From an uncultured Thalassospira sp. (lineage in GTDB: Bacteria; Pseudomonadota; Alphaproteobacteria; Rhodospirillales_A; Thalassospiraceae), in NCBI GenBank assembly GCA_946885765.1, contig CAMPHD010000054.1, forward strand, positions 1 to 13,010: 13,010 nucleotides of DNA. Reading direction: 5' to 3'. Both the position numbers and the translations under genes were made by a program. The notes under the pieces are model-generated. The model saw only the letters and a program-made list of their open reading frames with translations. It ran no database searches and had not been told where the DNA came from. Positions 1 to 5,061 of the stretch are shown one piece after another (position 1 is the first letter of the stretch; every line of letters begins with the position of its first letter).

Positions 1-145
1 GGCTTGCCGGGTCTTCACCGACCAGAATAACCGCAAGGCCCGGCGTGATGCCGTGCATATCCTTGATCTTGGCCACTTCTGCTGCGATATCGCCGCGCAG
101 TTTGGCCGCGAATGCTTTGCCGTCGATGATTTTTGCGTCGCTCAT
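1..145 (-). CDS. folD: FolD, methylenetetrahydrofolate dehydrogenase / cyclohydrolase (N-terminal part only)
   Basis: Bifunctional cytoplasmic enzyme of one-carbon metabolism: it oxidises 5,10-methylene-tetrahydrofolate to the methenyl form (NADP-dependent) and hydrolyses that to 10-formyl-tetrahydrofolate. Only the first 48 codons are in the window; the gene runs off the left edge. The visible protein starts [17 protein letters not shown] and reaches the family signature [14 protein letters not shown] at residues 35-48, which precedes the substrate-binding region in FolD proteins. The ATG at 145 overlaps the stop of the upstream DUF167 reading frame as ATGA, so translation is probably coupled and the genes co-transcribed from yggT. 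The start is well supported by the normal FolD N-terminus. The catalytic lysine and the Rossmann domain lie outside the window and cannot be checked. Confidence 0.93.
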   Translation of the reverse strand, partial: MSDAKIIDGKAFAAKLRGDIAAEVAKIKDMHGITPGLAVILVGEDPAS

Positions 146-327
146 ATGTCTTGTCCGCCCGTCAATTCATGAAGTTGCGCAATCAGTGCGTCCGGATCGC
201 CTGAAATTTCCAGCACCTTGTTGCGGTCCGTATGCCCGGCAACAATTTCGACTGACGATTTAGGCCATTTGGCCGTTTTTGCCAAAAGCTTTATCAGGGC
301 CGTGTTCGCCTTGCCGTTTTCAGGCAC
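142..327 (-). CDS. DUF167 (YggU-type) protein, N-terminally truncated; possible pseudogene
   Basis: The 61 codons match the C-terminal two thirds of the DUF167 family, small conserved proteins of unknown function that often lie near yggT. Core motifs are [32 protein letters not shown] and a final short helix. Full-length family members have about 95-100 residues and begin with about 35 residues (two beta strands) before the GKAN motif. Here homology can be followed upstream only to K-P-T-V-T-A-V (343 to 325), then an in-frame TGA occurs at 357-355, within the yggT tail. The only start codon in this stretch is a GTG at 327, with no Shine-Dalgarno sequence. The frame ends in an ATGA overlap with folD, so the arrangement is otherwise typical of an operon. 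A deletion or a sequence error at the yggT junction is the simplest reading. Family assignment is firm; whether a working protein is made is doubtful. Confidence 0.7.
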   Translation of the reverse strand: MPENGKANTALIKLLAKTAKWPKSSVEIVAGHTDRNKVLEISGDPDALIAQLHELTGGQDI

Positions 328-343
328 CGCCGTAACCGTCGGC

Positions 344-640
344 TTAGTAACCCATCACGGCTGCGCGCACGTCTGTCTGGATCAGCATATTGGCGAATTG
401 CAGGATCAGGATCAGGATAATCGGTGAAATATCGATCCCCCCCAGATTCGGAATGATCCGGCGGATCGGTCGCAATGCCGGTTCGGTAATCCGGTACAGG
501 AAATCGCCAACCATATAAACGAACCGGTTGCTGGAATTGATCACGTCAAATGCCACAAGCCATGAAAGGATTGCCGAAGCAATCAGCATGAAAATGTAGA
601 TACCAATAACGGTGTCAATAAGCCAAAAAATCGCCAGCAT
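344..640 (-). CDS. yggT: YggT family integral membrane protein
   Basis: Small inner-membrane protein of 98 residues. It has two hydrophobic segments, residues 2-30 and 71-88, and between them the family signature [23 protein letters not shown] (residues 52-74, shown with its key R-R-P and G-G-D-SP positions). The exact role of YggT proteins is not settled; links to osmotic tolerance and to division or envelope organisation are reported for relatives. The start at 640 is chosen over an upstream GTG at 736 because AGAAGGAG lies at good spacing before it and the family begins with this MLAIFW-type helix. It is first in a minus-strand cluster with the DUF167 remnant and folD. Codons 75-80 are encoded by three tandem copies of a hexamer (401-418). 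Confidence 0.9.
   Translation of the reverse strand: MLAIFWLIDTVIGIYIFMLIASAILSWLVAFDVINSSNRFVYMVGDFLYRITEPALRPIRRIIPNLGGIDISPIILILILQFANMLIQTDVRAAVMGY
401..418. repeat. three tandem CAGGAT hexamers inside yggT
   Basis: CAGGAT is repeated perfectly three times. On the coding strand this is ATCCTG x3 and encodes Ile-Leu-Ile-Leu-Ile-Leu in the second membrane helix of YggT. A change in copy number would keep the frame and only alter helix length. Confidence 0.6.
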
Positions 641-665
641 CGCCGCTCCTTCTTGCAGTCGGTCC

Positions 666-700
666 AGATCGGGCCGATCTGATCGGAATTGTGTTAACAC
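666..700. promoter_or_regulatory. overlapping palindromes in the yggT leader
   Basis: Three perfect inverted repeats lie close together: AGATCGG-G-CCGATCT (666-680), CCGATC-T-GATCGG (674-686) and GTGTTAACAC (691-700). The first two share the CCGATCT arm and have one-base centres, which suits DNA recognition by a dimeric protein better than RNA hairpins. They lie between the predicted yggT transcription start and its ribosome binding site. No binding protein can be named. Confidence 0.35.
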
Positions 701-707
701 GCTGCAA

Positions 708-736
708 AACCTAGTCGGCCTTGGCCCCCGGCGCAA
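708..736 (-). promoter_or_regulatory. candidate yggT promoter
   Basis: On the minus strand a -35-like TTGCGC (736-731) and a -10-like TAGGTT (713-708) are separated by 17 bp. Each keeps about half of the sigma-70 consensus, in a form common in alphaproteobacteria. The predicted start near 700 would fall at the GTGTTAACAC palindrome. No other good candidate lies between yggT and tag on this strand. Confidence 0.4.
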
Positions 737-966
737 GCACAGAGCGCCTGTTTTCGAGAGCTTTGATCAAGTTTTCCACATGATGTGACATGCTTCACCT
801 CATATGGCGCATTTTTGCAGGAAGTATTTCACCAAAACGGTTTGCATAATTTGCCTGCCCCGACAGTTTCTATCAGGAGAAATGTCAGGATAAAGTCATC
901 AGGCTTGCAAGCCCCCATAATCCCATCCAACAATACGCCTGCCATCAGGATAAAGAAGGATCGAAC

Positions 967-1563
967 ATGTCGACGAACACGCTCCCCCGTTGCAAATGGG
1001 CCGAAACCCATATCGACAAGCCGTTTTACGTCGACTACCACGATCAGGAATGGGGCGTTCCGGTTCATGATGACCGGCACTTTTTCGAAATGCTGATCCT
1101 CGAAGGTGCGCAGGCGGGTTTAAGCTGGTTTACGATCCTTGCGCGGCGCGACACCTATCGCGCGGCTTACGATAATTTCGATGTCCAGAAGATCGCGAAA
1201 TATGACGAGGCCAAACAACAGGCCCTTCTGGCCGATCCGGGCATCATCCGCAACCGCGCCAAGGTCGCGGCAAGTGTTTTGAATGCCAACGCCTTCATCG
1301 AAATCCAGAAGGAATTTGGCAGTTTTGATGCCTATATCTGGGATTTCATCGGCGGCAAACCGGTCATCAATCACTGGAAAGCCATGTCCGACGTGCCGGT
1401 ATCCACGGAACTCAGCGACGCCCTGTCCAAAGACCTCAAGAAACGCGGCATGAAGTTTGTCGGCACCACAATCATGTATTCCTTCATGCAGGCCACCGGC
1501 CTTGTGATGGATCACACCACCGATTGCCACTGCTACGTGGCACTTTCGGGTAAATCGGCTTAG
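967..1563 (+). CDS. tag: DNA-3-methyladenine glycosylase I (Tag)
   Basis: Base-excision repair enzyme of 198 residues that cuts 3-methyladenine from alkylated DNA. The helix-hairpin-helix-superfamily fold of Tag is recognised by the N-terminal YHDQEWGVP motif, LEGAQAGLSW (residues 45-54) and the C-terminal KKRGMKFVGTT...YSFMQATG. E46 aligns with the active-site Glu38 of the E. coli enzyme. The structural zinc ligands are all present: C9, H25, H183 and C187, matching C4, H17, H175 and C179 of E. coli Tag. The ATG at 967 follows AGAAGGA at 954-960 with six bases between. The gene has its own upstream region and faces lacI, whose stop codon overlaps this one (1560-1563); there is no terminator between them. 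Length and motifs indicate an intact, functional enzyme. Confidence 0.96.
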   Translation: MSTNTLPRCKWAETHIDKPFYVDYHDQEWGVPVHDDRHFFEMLILEGAQAGLSWFTILARRDTYRAAYDNFDVQKIAKYDEAKQQALLADPGIIRNRAKVAASVLNANAFIEIQKEFGSFDAYIWDFIGGKPVINHWKAMSDVPVSTELSDALSKDLKKRGMKFVGTTIMYSFMQATGLVMDHTTDCHCYVALSGKSA

Positions 1564-2600
1564 GCCGTCGATCCCCGGACAAGCAGGCTGGTTTCCAGCA
1601 CGCGGCTGTCACTTTCCGCCTCGCCAAGCGCCATTTCGGCCGCCAGTCGCCCCTTTTCAACGGAATCCTGACGGATGCTCGATAATGGCGGATTGGTGCG
1701 TTCGCCCTCCGCAATCCCGTCAAAGCCGATCACCTTAAGATCATCGGGGATTTTGCGACCGCTTGCGCGCGCACCATCAAGTGCACCAATGGCAATCACG
1801 TCGGACATCGCCAGAATACCGTCAATTTCCGGGTGATCACGCAACATGGTTTCGACCATTTCTGCACTGTGCGATGACATGTTTTCGCATTCGATATGGA
1901 CAATATCCTCAATTGCGATCCCTGCCTTTTTAAGGGCTGCGTGATACCCGCCAAGCCGCTCGCGCACCACACGGTGGCTGACCGCCCCGCGGCGTTTGGC
2001 ATTCATCGGGCCAAAATTTTCCGCCTTGTTGGCCTGCAGGGACAGGATGGCGAACTTGCGCGCCCCGCAATCAATCAAATGCCGGGCTGCCATTTGCGCC
2101 CCTGCAAAATCATCAAGCACCACGGTGCCCGCCGCCCCGGCAATATCGGTATCGATGCAGACCAATGGCTGATTGCGGCGCTGGATGGCGGAAATGATGT
2201 CATTGTCATCGGAATAGCAATGCACCAGAAAGGCATCGACGGCGGCATTATTGATCGCGGTAATCGCCTGTTCGGGGTTTTCGGCCGAAATGATCATCAT
2301 ATTGACTGCCTGACGGGCACATTCCCGCCCGACACCGCGCAAAAGCTCAATCGCCACCGGGTCGCTAAAGGCATATTCAAGATTATCGGGAAACACCACG
2401 CCAAGCGCCCCGGCCTTGCCGGTGCGGAGCATGCGCGCCATCACATGTGGCCCACGATAGCCAAGCTCCCTGGCAACTTCCAGAATGCGCTCCCGGACTT
2501 CCTTGCGTACCAGATCCGGCTTGCCAAAGGCATTTGACGCCGTGCCTTGCGATACCCCGGCCGCCTTGGCCACATCCAGAAGACGTACCCGTTTTGCCAT
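1560..2600 (-). CDS. LacI/GalR-family transcriptional repressor
   Basis: DNA-binding regulator of 346 residues. An N-terminal helix-turn-helix spans residues 7-26 (LLDVAKAAGVSQGTASNAF), followed by the hinge helix ending ARMLRTG (residues 55-61). Residues 64-340 form a periplasmic-binding-protein-like sensor domain, with GVVFPDN at 67-73 and the usual AMSDVIAIGAL (264-274) and KVIGFDG (289-295) motifs. Effector unknown; relatives mostly sense sugars or their phosphates. The ATG at 2600 is the first possible start, because an in-frame TAA lies 21 bases upstream; AAGGGGAG precedes it by 11 bases. No sugar transport or catabolic gene is adjacent, so it is an orphan here. Two TGAATCG-type palindromes upstream suggest self-regulation. 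Its last codons overlap the end of tag on the other strand. Confidence 0.94.
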   Translation of the reverse strand: MAKRVRLLDVAKAAGVSQGTASNAFGKPDLVRKEVRERILEVARELGYRGPHVMARMLRTGKAGALGVVFPDNLEYAFSDPVAIELLRGVGRECARQAVNMMIISAENPEQAITAINNAAVDAFLVHCYSDDNDIISAIQRRNQPLVCIDTDIAGAAGTVVLDDFAGAQMAARHLIDCGARKFAILSLQANKAENFGPMNAKRRGAVSHRVVRERLGGYHAALKKAGIAIEDIVHIECENMSSHSAEMVETMLRDHPEIDGILAMSDVIAIGALDGARASGRKIPDDLKVIGFDGIAEGERTNPPLSSIRQDSVEKGRLAAEMALGEAESDSRVLETSLLVRGSTA

Positions 2601-2666
2601 CCTTGCGATGTCTCCCCTTTATTCATCCCGGCTTGCGGATTAACCGGTCATCCCGTGACATTTTTT

Positions 2667-2678
2667 TGAATCGGTTCA
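2667..2678. promoter_or_regulatory. LacI-type operator candidate, lacI-proximal
   Basis: TGAATCGGTTCA is an inverted repeat with a single mismatch. It differs by one base from the perfect palindrome at 2725-2736, and the centres are 58 bp apart. The central CG with TGAA/TTCA arms is the usual LacI/GalR-family operator form. It lies 67 bp upstream of the lacI start codon. Confidence 0.5.
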
Positions 2679-2686
2679 TCCCGATA

Positions 2687-2692
2687 TTGACA
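2687..2692 (+). promoter_or_regulatory. plus-strand -35-like TTGACA between the two operators
   Basis: A perfect sigma-70 -35 hexamer on the plus strand lies between the two operator candidates. The best -10 at 17-18 bp spacing is weak (CACACT, 2711-2716). If used, transcription would start near 2722, just before the operator at 2725-2736, and run to the terminator at 2831-2858. Confidence 0.25.
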
Positions 2693-2724
2693 GAACCCCT
2701 TCTGAACCGCCACACTGCATTCAT

Positions 2725-2736
2725 TGAATCGATTCA
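2725..2736. promoter_or_regulatory. LacI-type operator candidate, distal (perfect palindrome)
   Basis: TGAATCGATTCA is a perfect 12-bp palindrome of the form bound by LacI/GalR-family proteins such as Cra/FruR. Together with the copy at 2667-2678 it brackets a TTGACA hexamer (2687-2692). It lies 125 bp upstream of the lacI start. The obvious candidate binder is the adjacent repressor, but this is inference. Confidence 0.55.
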
Positions 2737-2830
2737 TTATTGCACGCACCGATTGCACAACAGCCTATGCGTTTGTCCGTTTGCACCCTGGTGTTGACGG
2801 TTTTCCCGGCAATCTCGAATTGCTGACTTC

Positions 2831-2858
2831 AAGCCGCCCTGACCGGGGCGGCTTTTTT
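2831..2858 (+). terminator. rho-independent terminator on the plus strand with no plus-strand gene before it
   Basis: A nine-base-pair stem AAGCCGCCC / GGGCGGCTT (2831-2839 and 2846-2854) with the six-base loop TGACCG is followed by a run of T (2853-2858) on the plus strand. Read on the minus strand, as a terminator for alkB, the stem is followed by GAAGTC and has no T run. The hairpin therefore best fits a plus-strand transcript arising in 2601-2830, or is a relic of a lost gene. Confidence 0.65.
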
Positions 2859-2872
2859 CGAAGCCCTCAAAC

Positions 2873-3496
2873 TCATCGACCGCACACCTTGTTTTCCGGC
2901 GCGGTATGACGGAATGTCAGATTAATGCGCGGTCCGATCTGGCGCGCGGTTTTGGGTATCTGATGCAACCAGTGATGCTGTGTCGCACCCCGCATGATCA
3001 GCAATGAATTATGCGGCAGATCGACACTGACCCGATCCCCGGTTTTCTTGTGGCGGAAATGAAACCGGCGTTCTTCACCAAACGAAAGGCTGGCAATAAC
3101 CGGGTTTTCACCCAGAACATCCTCGTCATCCGCATGCCAAGAAACACTGTCGCGCCCGTCGCGATAATGGTTCAACAAAACCGTGTTAAACGACGCACCG
3201 GATTTTTCTTCCGCCAGATCGCGAAGGGGTGCGACGATTTTCGGGAAAGGCGATGCCGGGTGATAGACACCGCTATAACGATAGGCCACATCGCCATACC
3301 ACGCCGTCAAACGCGGCACCGCGATCTCGCGCCCCATCAGCCTGGCAATTTCCTGCTGCCAGAAAACGCCGCTTACAAGTCGCTCAAACGCACGATCCGC
3401 ATCACCTGCCGCCATGACTTCACGCAGCAGCAATGCCTCCCCGTCAAAGGGTAGCAGATTGTGTGGTGGTTCATCGGCAAACAGATCGCCCGTCAT
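2873..3496 (-). CDS. alkB: AlkB-type 2-oxoglutarate/Fe(II) dioxygenase (ALKBH2/3-like DNA demethylase)
   Basis: Repair enzyme of 207 residues that oxidatively removes methyl groups from 1-methyladenine and 3-methylcytosine, using 2-oxoglutarate, oxygen and Fe(II). Sequence matches are PRLTAWYGD (61-69), FNTVLLNHYRDGRDSVSWHADDE (103-125), then IASLSFGEERRFHFRHK and RINLTFR (190-196). The iron triad is H121, D123 and H178; R190 and R196 are the expected 2-oxoglutarate and substrate-side arginines. It resembles eukaryotic ALKBH2/3 more than classical E. coli AlkB in the YRDG-D-WHADDE block. The ATG at 3496 has GGGGAT just upstream. It is read in the same direction as the efflux operon but is separated from it by 112 bp, and from lacI by 272 bp, so it is probably its own unit. 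The symbol alkB is used in the broad sense. Confidence 0.93.
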   Translation of the reverse strand: MTGDLFADEPPHNLLPFDGEALLLREVMAAGDADRAFERLVSGVFWQQEIARLMGREIAVPRLTAWYGDVAYRYSGVYHPASPFPKIVAPLRDLAEEKSGASFNTVLLNHYRDGRDSVSWHADDEDVLGENPVIASLSFGEERRFHFRHKKTGDRVSVDLPHNSLLIMRGATQHHWLHQIPKTARQIGPRINLTFRHTAPENKVCGR

Positions 3497-3504
3497 TTTT
3501 ATCC

Positions 3505-3539
3505 CCGGTTCAAGATACCCAAGACCTAGGCCGAACCGG
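3505..3539. promoter_or_regulatory. inverted repeat upstream of alkB
   Basis: CCGGTTC (3505-3511) and GAACCGG (3533-3539) form perfect 7-bp arms 21 bp apart, immediately upstream of the alkB ribosome binding site. A -10-like TATCTT lies between the arms on the minus strand (3517-3512). This could be an operator or chance; no regulator can be named. Confidence 0.25.
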
Positions 3540-3574
3540 CGGCGAAAACAAGCAACAGCTTATGGAAATCGGCG

Positions 3575-3598
3575 TTATTACAGACGCTTGTGTAATGA
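3575..3598. promoter_or_regulatory. inverted repeat TTATTACA / TGTAATGA between the efflux operon and alkB
   Basis: Eight-base arms with one mismatch (ATTACA at 3577-3582 and TGTAAT at 3591-3596 are perfect) flank GACGCTTG. It lies 11 bp past the end of the efflux operon and 79 bp upstream of alkB. It lacks a T run on either strand, so it is a poor intrinsic terminator; it could be a weak terminator or an operator. Confidence 0.3.
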
Positions 3599-3608
3599 AG
3601 TTCTCTGT

Positions 3609-5060
3609 CTAACCATTATTCATATCAATCCCGGCCTTGTCGGCATAACGTTCAACATCATCCACGCTAAGCCCGACCGCGGCATAAAGATTGATGGTTT
3701 CCAGTTCCAGATCGGTTTCCGCATCGGCCAAGTCCTGTTGCGACTGCGTCAGGGTACGTTGGGAATCAAGCACATCAAGGAAGTTTGAAAGCCCCTGAAC
3801 GTACCGCACCCGGGACTGTTCAAACGCCTGCCGGTGATAGCGCACCGATGAAATCAGGGAATCGCGTTGCTGGACGGCCCCGACATAGCCGTAAATCGCA
3901 CTTTCAACATCCTGAATGGCGACCAGAAGGGTCTGCTGATAGCCATAAAACGCCTGCTGCGCCTGTTGTTCGGCAACGTCGATATCGGCCTGTCTGGCCC
4001 CGCCATCATACAGCGTCGCATCAATCACCGCCCCGATGGCGGCCATTGCGGTTCGCACAATCGGCCCCGTGCCATATCCCGTCGCCCCAAGGGCGAGTGA
4101 ACCATCCAGCGTCAATTCCGGGTAAAGATCAGCCGTTTGAACACCAATTTCCGACGTCGCCGAAATCAATGAAAGCTCGGCCGCACGGACATCCGGGCGA
4201 CGGCGCAGCAGATCGGCCGGAATGCCGATGGGCGGAGAACTGTCAAATTCCGGCAGGGGCTGCGCATCAACCAGACGGTCGCGATAGGTCCCCGGCTGCG
4301 CGCCCAGAAGGATGGCAATCGCATTGATCGACCGGTCAATATCGGTCTGCAATATCGGCAATGTCGCTTCGATATCGGAAACCTCGGCACGGGCACGCGA
4401 CAGATCAAGCTCGGACGCCAGCCCCGTCTGCATCCGGACCTGAACGATATTGCTGGTCTGGCGTTGCAGGTCAAGCGAACTGCGCAGCAATTCCTGCCGT
4501 TTCTGCGTGCCGCGAAGCTCGATATAGTTGCGCACGATATCGGCAATCACCGTCAGATAAACGTCTTCGCGCAGATAAACCTGTTCCAGATAATCTGCCA
4601 GCGCCACTTCATCCTCGCGCTGCTGCCCGCCCCAGACATCCGGGGTCCATGAAAAATCGATCCCGGCACCATATCCGATATCGGTCGTCTGATCTCCGCT
4701 TTCGCGTGACGATGTACCGCGTTCGGCATCGCCGTTTACACTTGCACCAACCTCGATGCCATTTGCCCCCGATACACCGCGTGCCACCGCACGGGCTTCC
4801 TCGATCCGGCTGGCCGCAATCCGCAAATCAAGGTTATTGGCAAGACCAAGCGCGATCAGGTCACGTAACACCGGATCACTGGTACTTTCCCACCACCGGC
4901 CATGATCGGCCTGATTTGCCGCAATCACCGGCACTGGCGGGGTATAGGCCCCGACAAGATCGAACGTGGGCGCAACATAATCCGGCCCGACCGTCTGGCA
5001 GGCAGAAAGTCCGATCATAAGCGGCAGGGCACAACAGATTGAAAGACGTTTTACAGACAT
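3609..5060 (-). CDS. NodT/OprM-family outer-membrane efflux lipoprotein
   Basis: Outer-membrane channel of a tripartite efflux pump, 483 residues. The N-terminus is a lipoprotein signal: basic MSVKR, a hydrophobic core and lipobox LSAC with C21 as the acylated cysteine. VGPDYVAP (24-31) is typical of the NodT/OprM class. Two outer-membrane efflux protein repeats follow, about residues 60-250 and 275-465; the second opens with IPADLLRRRPDVRAAE (280-295). The start at 5060 is preferred over one at 5150 because it begins the signal peptide directly and has GAAGGAAG upstream, inside the end of the pump gene. Only one base separates it from the pump stop codon (TAG-A-ATG), so the genes are certainly co-transcribed. 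Substrates cannot be predicted. Confidence 0.94.
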   Translation of the reverse strand: MSVKRLSICCALPLMIGLSACQTVGPDYVAPTFDLVGAYTPPVPVIAANQADHGRWWESTSDPVLRDLIALGLANNLDLRIAASRIEEARAVARGVSGANGIEVGASVNGDAERGTSSRESGDQTTDIGYGAGIDFSWTPDVWGGQQREDEVALADYLEQVYLREDVYLTVIADIVRNYIELRGTQKRQELLRSSLDLQRQTSNIVQVRMQTGLASELDLSRARAEVSDIEATLPILQTDIDRSINAIAILLGAQPGTYRDRLVDAQPLPEFDSSPPIGIPADLLRRRPDVRAAELSLISATSEIGVQTADLYPELTLDGSLALGATGYGTGPIVRTAMAAIGAVIDATLYDGGARQADIDVAEQQAQQAFYGYQQTLLVAIQDVESAIYGYVGAVQQRDSLISSVRYHRQAFEQSRVRYVQGLSNFLDVLDSQRTLTQSQQDLADAETDLELETINLYAAVGLSVDDVERYADKAGIDMNNG

Positions 5061-5061
5061 T

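Larger units (their letters stand above)
641..966. other. 326-bp divergent intergenic region between yggT and tag
   Basis: No gene is visible on either strand. The left part holds the yggT leader with overlapping GATC palindromes (666-686), a perfect GTGTTAACAC palindrome (691-700) and a candidate yggT promoter (708-736). A CRP-like pair of half sites, TGTGA-N6-TCACC, is at 784-799. The right part precedes tag and contains the direct repeat TCAGGATAAAG at 885-895 and 945-955; the second copy runs into the tag ribosome binding site AGAAGGA (954-960). I could not identify a convincing plus-strand promoter for tag. Confidence 0.6.

Noticed and set aside
641..736. Upstream GTG at 736 as an alternative yggT start adding 32 residues
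   Set aside because: The added residues are Arg-rich, cover the promoter-like elements and lack family similarity; the ATG at 640 has a strong AGAAGGAG.
871..893. AGGAGA followed by a three-codon frame ATG TCA GGA TAA before tag, as a possible leader peptide
   Set aside because: The spacing between AGGAG and ATG is too short for normal initiation, and such tiny frames are common by chance.
1896..2537. 213-codon plus-strand frame opposite lacI
   Set aside because: It mirrors the LacI coding strand, has no ribosome binding site and shows no recognisable domain.
2740..2786. Three TTGCAC words in the lacI-alkB gap
   Set aside because: Spacing is irregular (13 and 28 bp), there is no palindrome, and a six-base word at this frequency is weak evidence for a binding site.
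2724..2909. 61-codon plus-strand frame in the lacI-alkB gap
   Set aside because: It reads straight through the strong terminator hairpin at 2831-2858 and into the end of alkB, so it is not a plausible gene.
4361..5020. 219-codon plus-strand frame opposite the outer-membrane channel gene
   Set aside because: Arg-, Pro- and Gln-rich shadow of a well-conserved gene; no supporting start signal.
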